DNA of 58,887 nt from CAZKRU01 sp964555235. Its GTDB lineage: Bacteria; Verrucomicrobiota; Verrucomicrobiia; Methylacidiphilales; CAMAQI01. A program made the translations under genes and the position numbers. Positions 1 to 6,579 of this stretch are shown one piece after another; position 1 is the first letter of the stretch; every line of letters starts with the position of its first letter. The stretch spans positions 1 to 58,887 of the forward strand of contig CAZKRU010000018.1 of NCBI GenBank assembly GCA_964555235.1, given 5' to 3'. Under the pieces are notes generated by a model, which was not told where the DNA came from, searched no databases, and saw only the letters and a program-made list of their open reading frames with translations.

Positions 1-25
1 TGCACCCAGTAGGATTTGAACCTAC
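1..25. other. attL core (tRNA-Arg 3' end copy)
   Basis: These 25 bases match 39,406-39,430 exactly and correspond to the T-arm/acceptor 3' half of the tRNA-Arg gene read on the minus strand. The match stops at base 26. The window begins on the first base of the repeat, so the host flank on this side cannot be seen. Confidence 0.93.
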
Positions 26-95
26 TTTTTATCTCTTTCAAAATCAATTTACCTAGGGAGAGGTACGCAAAAATAAGCAAATCTACGAAAAAAAG

Positions 96-112
96 GTTTT
101 TAAAAGTTTTTA
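96..112 (+). repeat. Left 17-bp repeat, putative integrase arm site
   Basis: The 17-mer GTTTTTAAAAGTTTTTA is identical, in the same orientation, to 39,314-39,330. It lies 70 bp inside attL, while the other copy lies 75 bp inside attR. Short A/T-rich repeats at this distance from a tRNA att core are typical of arm-type binding sites of tyrosine integrases. The binding role is inferred. Confidence 0.6.
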
Positions 113-119
113 AAAGTGT

Positions 120-1286
120 ATGTTTGATTCCATGGATAAAGACATAATCAAGGTCGGAGGGGTCCAATGGACGATCTATCCCCGAGGCAATCTCTTTCAA
201 GGTTACGTCAGTATCGGAGGCCAAAAATTCTTGCGTCAGAGGCCAGAAAGAAAGGCGCTCATCGACCTACTGAAAGCCGAGACTCCGACGATTCTCCGCA
301 ACTCAGTGGCGCTCACTCCTGAAGACGGGATGATGTGGCGCGAGGCGACCGAAATCCTTGAGCCTTTCAACGTAAGCATCTCAGATGCCGCTAGGTTCTA
401 CGCAGACAAGCACCGGAGCATTGTGGCCTCGGCAACATGCGCGGAAGCGGTAGAGAGGTTTCTGGCGGCAAAGCGATCGGACTCGAAGACGCTTCATTAC
501 ATCCGCATATTGAAAGTGTATCTGGATAAATTTTCGGGCAAGTTTGGTCCCAGGCAGATTGATTCAATCAACTCTTCCGAGATGAACGCATGGCTCCGAA
601 CTCTCAAGATGACCGGGCGCACTCGAAACAACATCCGGGGAGGGTTGCTGGCTCTCTTCCATTGGTGCCGAGATGACGCATCCCTTTTACCTAAAAACGA
701 TAAAACCGAAGCGGATTCTCTTTCTCGCGCCGCAGAGGAGATAAACGACGATCCGGTCATCTTTGATCCCGATACTTTTCATTTCCTTATAAAAATGTTC
801 GAAGATTTGGGGCAAATCGACTGCGTTCATTACTTGGCGATCGGTGGAATGGCGGGGCTGAGGAGTGCGGAAATCATGCGATTGCATGAAGAGCAATTTC
901 ATCCTGAGCAAATCGAGGTTAAAGCGCGTCAGGCGAAAAAGACTCGAAACCCTTCGAGGCGTCTTATTCCGATATGCCCAGCGTTAAAATCAATTCTAAA
1001 AAAGTATCCCCCGAAGTTCCCCGTCATCACGCCTGAGACTCAACCAAGGGCCGCGTTGTTTGCTGGAGATTGGGCAAAGAACGTACTTCGTCACTCATAT
1101 ATCAGTTACCGCCTTGCGTTGGTGGAGAACGTGGATCAGGTCACTTTGGAAAGTGCGACGAGCCGACAGAAAGTTTTCTCAAACTATCGAGCGATTAAAA
1201 CTGCGGACGGCAGAATCGTAACGAAGGAGATGGCTATTGCTTGGTTTGCGGACCCTTTTAAGAAGGAGCAGAGGAAGTTAGGTTGA
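120..1286 (+). CDS. int: Phage tyrosine recombinase (integrase)
   Basis: 388-aa site-specific recombinase that would catalyse integration at, and excision from, the tRNA-Arg core. A SAM-like core-binding region spans about residues 95-190 and the catalytic domain about 210-388. Visible catalytic motifs are Arg248 in GGMAGLRSAEI, the beta-hairpin lysine region near 270-274, Arg324-His325 in NVLRHS, and the probable nucleophile Tyr356 in SNYRAI. The usual His of the HxxRH box is Asn321 here, a known variation in some phage integrases. No clear ribosome-binding site precedes the ATG at 120; Met5 is an alternative start. It is the first gene inside attL and is convergent with the next gene. Confidence 0.95.
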   Translation: MFDSMDKDIIKVGGVQWTIYPRGNLFQGYVSIGGQKFLRQRPERKALIDLLKAETPTILRNSVALTPEDGMMWREATEILEPFNVSISDAARFYADKHRSIVASATCAEAVERFLAAKRSDSKTLHYIRILKVYLDKFSGKFGPRQIDSINSSEMNAWLRTLKMTGRTRNNIRGGLLALFHWCRDDASLLPKNDKTEADSLSRAAEEINDDPVIFDPDTFHFLIKMFEDLGQIDCVHYLAIGGMAGLRSAEIMRLHEEQFHPEQIEVKARQAKKTRNPSRRLIPICPALKSILKKYPPKFPVITPETQPRAALFAGDWAKNVLRHSYISYRLALVENVDQVTLESATSRQKVFSNYRAIKTADGRIVTKEMAIAWFADPFKKEQRKLG

Positions 1287-1772
1287 TCACTCGCCTGATT
1301 TATTCATGTACTTCGCTTGAGGATCTTCGGTCACTTTGTCGGTTTTAGTAGACTCAACTGCATCGGCTTTTTTCGCGGCCTTTTGCTCGGCTTGGAGCTT
1401 CTTCGCTGCGGCTTCGCGGTCTTTCTGAATCTTGACTGTCACGGCGAACATTATTTCCATTCCCTCGGGGATGTTCATGCGCTCACAATCAGCGGGCGTT
1501 ATTTCATTGAATTTGACGAGCCTTTCGCCGCTCTCCTGAGTGATGCTGAATCCAGCCTTTGAAATGCTAGAGATCGTTCCCGAGACTTTCTCTCCACTTT
1601 TTGTCACGATGTTAAAGCTGTCTCCGACATTGATGTCATCGAGGCTGCGGGGCTTTTTTACGGCTGAAGATTGCTCCAATCCGGGATTGGCCTTCGACGT
1701 TTTATCTGTGGAAGTACCTTGTTCAGCGAAGCAGAAAGAGAGCAGCAGAGAGAGAATGAGAGAGTATTTCAT
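1287..1772 (-). CDS. Exported protein of unknown function
   Basis: 161 aa from the ATG at 1,772, chosen because the product then begins directly with a signal peptide (positively charged start, hydrophobic LILSLLLSFCF, likely cleavage near residue 18-20). An upstream start at 1,790 would add six residues. Residues about 45-90 contain IVTKSGEKVSGTISSISKAG, which resembles a small SH3/Sm-like beta-barrel; the tail is Lys/Ala/Glu-rich and probably helical. Its stop meets the integrase stop end to end. Its place in the leftward lysogeny block suggests expression in the lysogen as a cargo gene, perhaps altering the envelope. The function is unknown. Confidence 0.7.
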   Translation of the reverse strand: MKYSLILSLLLSFCFAEQGTSTDKTSKANPGLEQSSAVKKPRSLDDINVGDSFNIVTKSGEKVSGTISSISKAGFSITQESGERLVKFNEITPADCERMNIPEGMEIMFAVTVKIQKDREAAAKKLQAEQKAAKKADAVESTKTDKVTEDPQAKYMNKSGE

Positions 1773-1810
1773 AGGCATAACCGTACTCACGTATCTATAA
1801 AATGCAAGTT

Positions 1811-2734
1811 TTACTCGGGTTTCAATCGAATCAATTCGTAAGTTTCTTTGTTTTTGGACATGGCAAAATTGACCTCTGTGGTTTTGCGTAAATCTGCTTT
1901 GTATCGTTTCGGGATGGAGGCTTCATGCTTTGCGTTGATAGCTCCATCAAAGGTTCCAGTGATTGTTCCGTTTTTATCCGTGTCAATTGCAAATCTTGAG
2001 GTGTGCATATTGACCATTACCAGTGTGCCGGTAATCTCGATCTCTTCGGTTTTAATATCTGATACGTTGGCTATGATCCTATGGAGTTTATACCAATCAT
2101 TCGTGGATTTTATAACGGTTTGAGTTTTCTGATTTGAGAATCGCCAATCAATTTTTGAGCCGGTGTCACTTTTCCAATGAATTTCACTCCATTCTGAAAG
2201 ACTGCGAATCGGAACGTGTCCCATTTCTTGGGAGTATTCGTGCATCTGATCGGAATCCGTACAGTTAAGAAGTTGGCCAACCTTCTCCACGGCTGGCTCT
2301 AAATCAGATGTTTCTTGGATTAGTTCCTCAGGAACAGTGAGAATTACACCAGCGGCACCCTCGAAGCAGTATCCAAAATTCATCTTTGTATTCTCACTCG
2401 ATTCACTGGTGAGTCGTGCTGTCTTTTGTTTTGGATGCTTTAAATTATCATAGGTAACGCCAATGATCTTCTGAAATTCCAATATGCTCTTTGCGAACGT
2501 TTCGGCGGATACTGTCGATTTATCTGTCACAATCTCATAGCGGCACTGAGCGAGACGCGAGGCGGCCAGCAATGGTTTAATGGCTATTTCAAGTTTTTGT
2601 TTGATTTTATAAACAGCCTTTAATGAAATAAAAAGCTTCACATCATCGGGTGTGTTTTTGAGTACGCTTTCGCCTTCGCCTATAATTCTCTCGGCTTGGC
2701 GAATCTGAGTGAAGAGCTTTAGTAGCTGACTCAT
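1811..2734 (-). CDS. Unknown protein, last gene of lysogeny operon
   Basis: 307 aa, family not recognised. The N-terminal 75 residues look alpha-helical (a long amphipathic stretch rich in Lys/Leu/Glu). The C-terminal 85 residues alternate beta-type segments (EIEITGTLVMVNMHTSRFAI, then ITGTFDGAI) in the style of a small OB-like barrel. No signal peptide or membrane segment is seen. The ATG at 2,734 overlaps the stop of the upstream gene (ATGA), so the two are translationally coupled and likely act together. The location in the repressor operon argues for expression during lysogeny, as is common for superinfection-exclusion or defence genes. That role is inferred. Confidence 0.75.
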   Translation of the reverse strand: MSQLLKLFTQIRQAERIIGEGESVLKNTPDDVKLFISLKAVYKIKQKLEIAIKPLLAASRLAQCRYEIVTDKSTVSAETFAKSILEFQKIIGVTYDNLKHPKQKTARLTSESSENTKMNFGYCFEGAAGVILTVPEELIQETSDLEPAVEKVGQLLNCTDSDQMHEYSQEMGHVPIRSLSEWSEIHWKSDTGSKIDWRFSNQKTQTVIKSTNDWYKLHRIIANVSDIKTEEIEITGTLVMVNMHTSRFAIDTDKNGTITGTFDGAINAKHEASIPKRYKADLRKTTEVNFAMSKNKETYELIRLKPE

Positions 2735-3174
2735 AAATCGATCACTCCTACGCGTTTTTTGATGTATTCTGCGTCAGAGACGACTCCAGAAACATAATTA
2801 CAAACCTCTTGAAAGACTTGATGGGCCGGATGATCTGCTGCAACACTGAAAACAAAATACGTCTCACACAAAAATTCTGAAGGAGGTTTTGAATTGATCC
2901 ACTCAGATAATTTCACTTGATGATCATTTGGGTCAAAACCTGATGGTGCGATAAATAGCAATGTGCAATGATCGGGATCGGTTGTGATGGTTGAAAATTC
3001 TCCTTCTACCCACACCCACCCCGGTATTTTTGCATCTTTAACTCTTCTATGAAGTTCTTGGATACCCTCGTAAATAATGGGTCTAGTCTCCGAATCAAAC
3101 TGATCTACTCCAAGATCTTTTAATACTGCGAGATCAATTGGATGTTGATCCTGCTCAAAAATCGAATCGCTCAT
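2731..3174 (-). CDS. DUF6932-like degenerate nucleotidyltransferase fold
   Basis: 147 aa. After an N-terminal helical part it has WVWVEGEFSTITTDPDHCTL (residues about 53-72), which lines up from memory with the WIDGSF...PxDxD pattern of DUF6932, a nucleotidyltransferase-like family often found in accessory and toxin-like loci. Gly58-Glu59-Phe60 replaces GSF, and the second catalytic Asp position appears lost, so catalysis is doubtful. Both ends overlap neighbours by ATGA, making it the middle gene of a tightly coupled operon behind the RHH regulator. The family assignment is tentative and needs a profile search. Confidence 0.6.
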   Translation of the reverse strand: MSDSIFEQDQHPIDLAVLKDLGVDQFDSETRPIIYEGIQELHRRVKDAKIPGWVWVEGEFSTITTDPDHCTLLFIAPSGFDPNDHQVKLSEWINSKPPSEFLCETYFVFSVAADHPAHQVFQEVCNYVSGVVSDAEYIKKRVGVIDL

Positions 3175-3437
3175 ACATTATGTGACGTTTTTTTCTTAAT
3201 AAGCGACTTCATCTTATCGTGAGCAGATTTGTTGGTGATGGTGGCAATATCATCTTTCTTCGAATAATATCCCTTCTCCTCTAAAAATTGGATCAAAGCA
3301 GACCGAGCAAGTGCCGATTTATTGTTGATCTTTATTTTCTCACCATAAAGCATCAACGCTTCCAGTTCGGATTGTTCAATCCTAAATCCAATTCTCTGGT
3401 CCAATCGGACTTCTTTACGACGTAAAGCTGCGTTCAT
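3171..3437 (-). CDS. RHH-like regulator, first gene of lysogeny operon
   Basis: 88 aa from the ATG at 3,437. A longer reading from a TTG at 3,464 would place the palindrome at 3,444-3,456 inside the gene, so the shorter start is preferred. The segment VRLDQRIGFRIEQSELEALM followed by a helix-turn-helix stretch ending in SALIQFLEEKGY looks like an RHH DNA-binding domain (beta strand, two helices), with a basic C-terminal tail. It is divergent from another RHH gene with three palindromic boxes between them, and it heads the leftward operon. It is the best candidate for the prophage repressor, in place of a CI-type protein. Confidence 0.65.
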   Translation of the reverse strand: MNAALRRKEVRLDQRIGFRIEQSELEALMLYGEKIKINNKSALARSALIQFLEEKGYYSKKDDIATITNKSAHDKMKSLIKKKTSHNV

Positions 3438-3443
3438 GGATAC

Positions 3444-3519
3444 ATTGTCGGACAATTCTTTCAAAAATCAAGTCATATTTATTGACTAATGTCCAACATT
3501 AGCCTTTATTGTTCAACAT
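3444..3519. promoter_or_regulatory. Divergent promoter region with three operators
   Basis: Three related inverted repeats centred on TGT-N3-ACA: ATTGTCGGACAAT at 3,444-3,456, TAATGTCCAACATTA at 3,487-3,501 and ATTGTTCAACAT at 3,508-3,519. Rightward, TTGACT (3,482-3,487), 17 bases, then TTTATT (3,505-3,510) would start RNA at or next to the ATG at 3,518. Leftward, TTGATT, 16 bases, then GACAAT (complement of 3,444-3,449) would start RNA at the ATG at 3,437. Both transcripts would be leaderless and each -10 overlaps a box. The palindromes are seen directly; the promoters are inferred. Confidence 0.6.
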
Positions 3520-3670
3520 GAAAAACAAGCAGAAATACCCTCGGATGAGTTTTCGGCTCGACAATAAGCTCTTCGAATCGATCCAAAACTTTTGTGAAAA
3601 AGAAGAAATTCGACCCTCCCAGTTAATTAGACGGGCACTGAAAAAAACCTACCCGGAATTATGCAAATAA
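3518..3670 (+). CDS. Small RHH protein (Arc/CopG-like)
   Basis: 50 aa. PRMSFRLDNKLFESIQNF plus a second helix ending QLIRRALKK is a textbook RHH pattern: a beta strand with alternating residues, then two amphipathic helices. It starts at the end of operator box 3 and faces the longer RHH gene. This gives the layout of a Cro/CI or Arc/Mnt switch. It probably dimerises and binds the TGT-N3-ACA boxes to turn off the leftward operon or its own promoter. Size and motif support a real gene although it is very short. Confidence 0.75.
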   Translation: MKNKQKYPRMSFRLDNKLFESIQNFCEKEEIRPSQLIRRALKKTYPELCK

Positions 3671-3724
3671 AAGGGCGGGATAGTGCTCCGCTGATTTTGC
3701 CAAGTTGAGAAAAAAGGAAAATAT

Positions 3725-4270
3725 ATGACCACGCTTCCTATCCCTGTTGATTTTCGCAATGGAACGCTTGTCTGCGACTCCCGCCACATCGCCGATGCGA
3801 TTGGAATTGAATCTAAAAGTGCAAATAAGCTCATCGAAGATCACATTAAAGAATTTGAACAGTTAGGGGTAAGTCGATTTGAAATCGATAAACCTCGAAG
3901 CGGTTCGAAAGGGGGGCGACCGGAAAAGTATATGCTCCTCAATGAGGATCAGGCTTATTTGATGCTGGCTCTCGTTCGCACGAATCAAAAGAATTTACCT
4001 CTCAAACTCCGGCTCATTCAGGCCTTTCGCGACATTCGGAACCGTTTGAAGTCGATCACTCAAGAACAGGTTGTCGCGTTTCAAACTATTGCTCCTCGTA
4101 GTAATTACGGCGTGATTGCTCCGAATGGATTACCCAAAGTCTCTATTCGAAACGCGGCATTCGTTGCAGCTCAAAATCCATCGGGCGGCAAACTGAAATC
4201 CGCTCATAACATTTATCAAGTCCTTCCAGATCAGCTTGATTTCTTTTGGCTCTTGGGGAGTCGTAAATGA
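3725..4270 (+). CDS. Rha family phage regulatory protein
   Basis: 181 aa. Residues about 10-100 match the pRha pattern: LVCDSRHIADAIG near the start, then GRPEKYMLLNEDQAYLMLAL, which is diagnostic of Rha-type phage regulators (known from phi80 and P22-like phages, where they affect growth in certain hosts). The C-terminal 70 residues are specific to this protein. It starts at an ATG with AAAAAGGAAAA upstream and is the first gene of the long rightward early operon. It is probably a DNA-binding regulator of early functions. Confidence 0.85.
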   Translation: MTTLPIPVDFRNGTLVCDSRHIADAIGIESKSANKLIEDHIKEFEQLGVSRFEIDKPRSGSKGGRPEKYMLLNEDQAYLMLALVRTNQKNLPLKLRLIQAFRDIRNRLKSITQEQVVAFQTIAPRSNYGVIAPNGLPKVSIRNAAFVAAQNPSGGKLKSAHNIYQVLPDQLDFFWLLGSRK

Positions 4271-4458
4271 TTTCCGCATCTGCCGATTACCTAATCCGCC
4301 GAAAAGAAGCCTGCCAGCTTCTTGGCAATATCAGCACCGATACGATCCGCCGCCGTGTTGCTCGCGGTGAGATTTTTGAAATCAGACCAAAGGGCGGAGG
4401 ACACCCAAAATACTCTTTCATGCAAATCATGAAACTCGTCCGAGGAGAAAGCCGATGA
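4267..4458 (+). CDS. Excisionase-like winged HTH protein
   Basis: 63 aa. YLIRRKEACQLLGNISTDTI followed by RRRVARGEIFEIRPKGGGHP is a MerR-type/excisionase-family HTH (HTH_17): helix-turn-helix, then a wing. The start overlaps the upstream stop by ATGA. In phages such proteins serve as Xis or as early regulators. It is the only plausible Xis in the element, although it lies 3 kb from int. The specific role is unproven. Confidence 0.7.
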   Translation: MISASADYLIRRKEACQLLGNISTDTIRRRVARGEIFEIRPKGGGHPKYSFMQIMKLVRGESR

Positions 4459-4655
4459 AAAAAACCGAATGGAAAAAGCTTATGATTTGCGAGAACGGGG
4501 AAGCCAGGGAGATCGAACTGTTGGTTGCAATCGACGACCCCGAACCCGACGAGGAATCAAATTTCACCGACGTAATCGTTTGGGGACTTCGGGCCACCGG
4601 AGCTCTCGCCGTCATCGCCCTCGGACTCGCCATTTATTGGGGGATCTCGAAATGA
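4455..4655 (+). CDS. Small single-pass membrane protein
   Basis: 66 aa. An acidic cytosolic-type N-terminus with DDPEPDEES is followed by one hydrophobic segment, VIVWGLRATGALAVIALGLA (about residues 40-62), ending in WGISK. Both ends overlap neighbours by ATGA. The family is unknown. Its place in the early operon, far from the lysis genes, makes a holin role unlikely. Confidence 0.65.
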   Translation: MKKTEWKKLMICENGEAREIELLVAIDDPEPDEESNFTDVIVWGLRATGALAVIALGLAIYWGISK

Positions 4656-4927
4656 AAACTAAGTCTACTTTTTTCGCGAAAAAATACCGCGATATGATCG
4701 AGGGAATGGAGAAATCCGAGTCGAGCGCTAATAACCTCCGTGATTATGTTCGCATTGGAGATAGGGATTGTCGCGAGCTTGCTGTCGCTCTTCGCCGACA
4801 TCGCGACGTCATCAACGAAATTCTGACTGAGGTCAACCCGGTCGAAAAGACTCCCATTCGCTTTCTTGGAATCCCCTACCTCGGGGACATCAACTGTGAA
4901 GTAAAAAAGCATCGGAGGGTTGAATGA
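4652..4927 (+). CDS. Hypothetical early protein
   Basis: 91 aa from the ATG at 4,652, chosen because it overlaps the preceding stop (ATGA) and an earlier start would run antiparallel to the membrane gene's coding frame. Helical and charged, with RDCRELAVALRRHRDVINEI suggesting an amphipathic helix. No family recognised. Confidence 0.6.
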   Translation: MKTKSTFFAKKYRDMIEGMEKSESSANNLRDYVRIGDRDCRELAVALRRHRDVINEILTEVNPVEKTPIRFLGIPYLGDINCEVKKHRRVE

Positions 4928-5271
4928 TCTCAAGCGAATACGCGCCTTTCTGGTCGGCGTTTCTAAATCCGCCAAGAGGAGTGAAGCTCCTTTTTCTGAT
5001 CTGCATTCCGCTCACGATCATAGTTACCACCTGCGCGACGGTTGCTCCAGTCGCTCGGGAAGTGGCTGAAGCATCGATCTATTTGGCAAGCACTGAAAAA
5101 TTGAACCCTGTGTCGGGTTCACCCGCCAAAAAGCCCGTGGAGACGAATATCGTCTGCACAGTCAAAGCCGAATCGCGAGCGGTGGACGTCAAAGATGACT
5201 TCAAGACACGCCGGGCAGGAGTGGGTTATGGCCCTTCCAAGCCGCTCCCTCGGGCTAAAGTTTCAAAATAA
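4924..5271 (+). CDS. Hypothetical membrane-anchored early protein
   Basis: 115 aa with one transmembrane segment, VKLLFLICIPLTIIVTTCAT (about residues 20-40), and a hydrophilic Lys/Pro-rich C-terminal part. The start overlaps the previous stop (ATGA). No family recognised. With the 66-aa gene it makes two small early membrane proteins close together. Confidence 0.6.
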   Translation: MISSEYAPFWSAFLNPPRGVKLLFLICIPLTIIVTTCATVAPVAREVAEASIYLASTEKLNPVSGSPAKKPVETNIVCTVKAESRAVDVKDDFKTRRAGVGYGPSKPLPRAKVSK

Positions 5272-5282
5272 AAAGGAGAAAT

Positions 5283-5492
5283 ATGGAAGCAGAACTAACG
5301 GCCCAACAACAGGCCATCAAAGATCACGCCACAAAACTTTTCGAAAAACGCGAGAAGCTTATTGAAATTCAAAAACGACTAACCAAGTCCCGGGTCGAAC
5401 GTCTTGAGAAATTTACAGACGAGGCATTGGCCGTCGCGGAATTGAACCAGCTTCAAAAGGAGATGGTCGAATTGGTTGACGGTAAGAAATAA
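5283..5492 (+). CDS. Small coiled-coil protein
   Basis: 69 aa, almost entirely predicted helix with Lys/Glu heptads (LFEKREKLIEIQKRLTKSRV). A strong AAAAGGAGAA ribosome-binding site precedes the ATG. It lies directly upstream of recT; function unknown. Confidence 0.65.
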   Translation: MEAELTAQQQAIKDHATKLFEKREKLIEIQKRLTKSRVERLEKFTDEALAVAELNQLQKEMVELVDGKK

Positions 5493-5498
5493 AAAAAA

Positions 5499-5527
5499 GA
5501 GGCCGCCTGTTACTAGCAGACGACCTC
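5499..5527 (+). promoter_or_regulatory. Hairpin between coiled-coil gene and recT
   Basis: GAGGCCGCCTG, a 7-nt loop, then CAGACGACCTC can fold into an 11-position stem with two C-A mismatches. It follows an A-run and sits 17 nt upstream of the recT start, just before the GAAAGGA ribosome-binding site. There is no U-tail, so it is not an intrinsic terminator. An RNA processing or translation-control role is possible. Confidence 0.4.
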
Positions 5528-5544
5528 ACGAAAGGACTGATAAT

Positions 5545-6579
5545 ATGACTCAATATAATACCAAAGCTCTCGCGACGCAAGAGCAAAAAGACATCAAAGC
5601 CCTACTGAGCAGCGATGCGATGAAAAAACAAATTGCGCTCGCGCTCCCGAAGCACATGACCGCTGACCGTATGGCGCGGGTCGCTCTTACTGCCATCAAC
5701 AAGACTCCAAAGCTACTGGAATGCACGAAGGAATCGCTCATGGCTGCGATCATGACGTGCAGTCAATTCGGTCTCGAACCAGATGGTCGTCACGCTCATT
5801 TAATTCCCTACGGCAATCAATGCCAGTTGATTCTCGACTACAAGGGACTCGTCGCTCTCATGCGTCGTTCTGGTGATGTCTCCGACATTCACGCCGATTT
5901 CGTCGGATCAAATGACGACTTTGATTATTGCTTCGGGACTGGAAGCCAGTTGAAGCACAAACCGAATCTTAAAAGCCGGGGTGAACCGATTGCTTTCTAT
6001 TCATACGTCCGATTGAAAGACGGATCAGAATCGTTTGAGGTCCTCGGTATTGAGGAGGTAGATTCCGTCCGCAAGCGTAGCCGCGCCGGGAACAATGGCC
6101 CTTGGGTAACGGACTACAACGAGATGGGAAAGAAAACCGCTTTTCGCCGTCACTCGAAATGGTTGCCGCTTTCGACTGAAGTCATGGACGCAATCAATGC
6201 CGACGATGACGCTCTTCCAGTTGGCGAAAATGCACGATTCGAGAAAGCCAAGCCTATCTTCGGAAGCGTTGAAACGCCCTCGACTCCTGTTCCTACTGAA
6301 CCAATGACCGCCGCCGAAGTGAACGCTTCGGTCTCGGAAGAAAATAAAGCCACGGAACAATCTTCGGGGCCGTCACTCTTTGAGCAAGTGCAAATACTCT
6401 GCTCCGAAAACGGCAGGAATTGGGAAGGCGTGCTCCCTGCTCTAAAGAAAATCGGCCAACTCCCCACGCGAGCGTCGATCTCAAGTCTCCGAGATGTCAC
6501 TGACGAAAAGCTTCAATGGGTTCTTACGAACTTCGATAAAATCTCAGATTTACTCGAAATCCGAGGAGTCGCCGCTTGA
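5545..6579 (+). CDS. recT: RecT family single-strand annealing protein
   Basis: 344 aa from the ATG at 5,545, preceded by AAAGGA. RecT binds single-stranded DNA and anneals complementary strands in phage homologous recombination. The core, residues about 25-230, shows the family signatures CSQFGLEPDGRHAHLIPYGN and LILDYKGLVALMRRSGDV, then WVTDYNEMGKKTAFRRHSKW. The C-terminal 110 residues form a variable linker and a helical tail, usual for the family. A PD-(D/E)XK nuclease follows two genes downstream, giving a RecE/RecT-style pair. Confidence 0.95.
   Translation: MTQYNTKALATQEQKDIKALLSSDAMKKQIALALPKHMTADRMARVALTAINKTPKLLECTKESLMAAIMTCSQFGLEPDGRHAHLIPYGNQCQLILDYKGLVALMRRSGDVSDIHADFVGSNDDFDYCFGTGSQLKHKPNLKSRGEPIAFYSYVRLKDGSESFEVLGIEEVDSVRKRSRAGNNGPWVTDYNEMGKKTAFRRHSKWLPLSTEVMDAINADDDALPVGENARFEKAKPIFGSVETPSTPVPTEPMTAAEVNASVSEENKATEQSSGPSLFEQVQILCSENGRNWEGVLPALKKIGQLPTRASISSLRDVTDEKLQWVLTNFDKISDLLEIRGVAA

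Noticed and set aside
3438..3464. TTG start adding nine residues to the RHH regulator
   Set aside because: It would include operator box 1 in the gene; the ATG at 3,437 matches a predicted promoter start.
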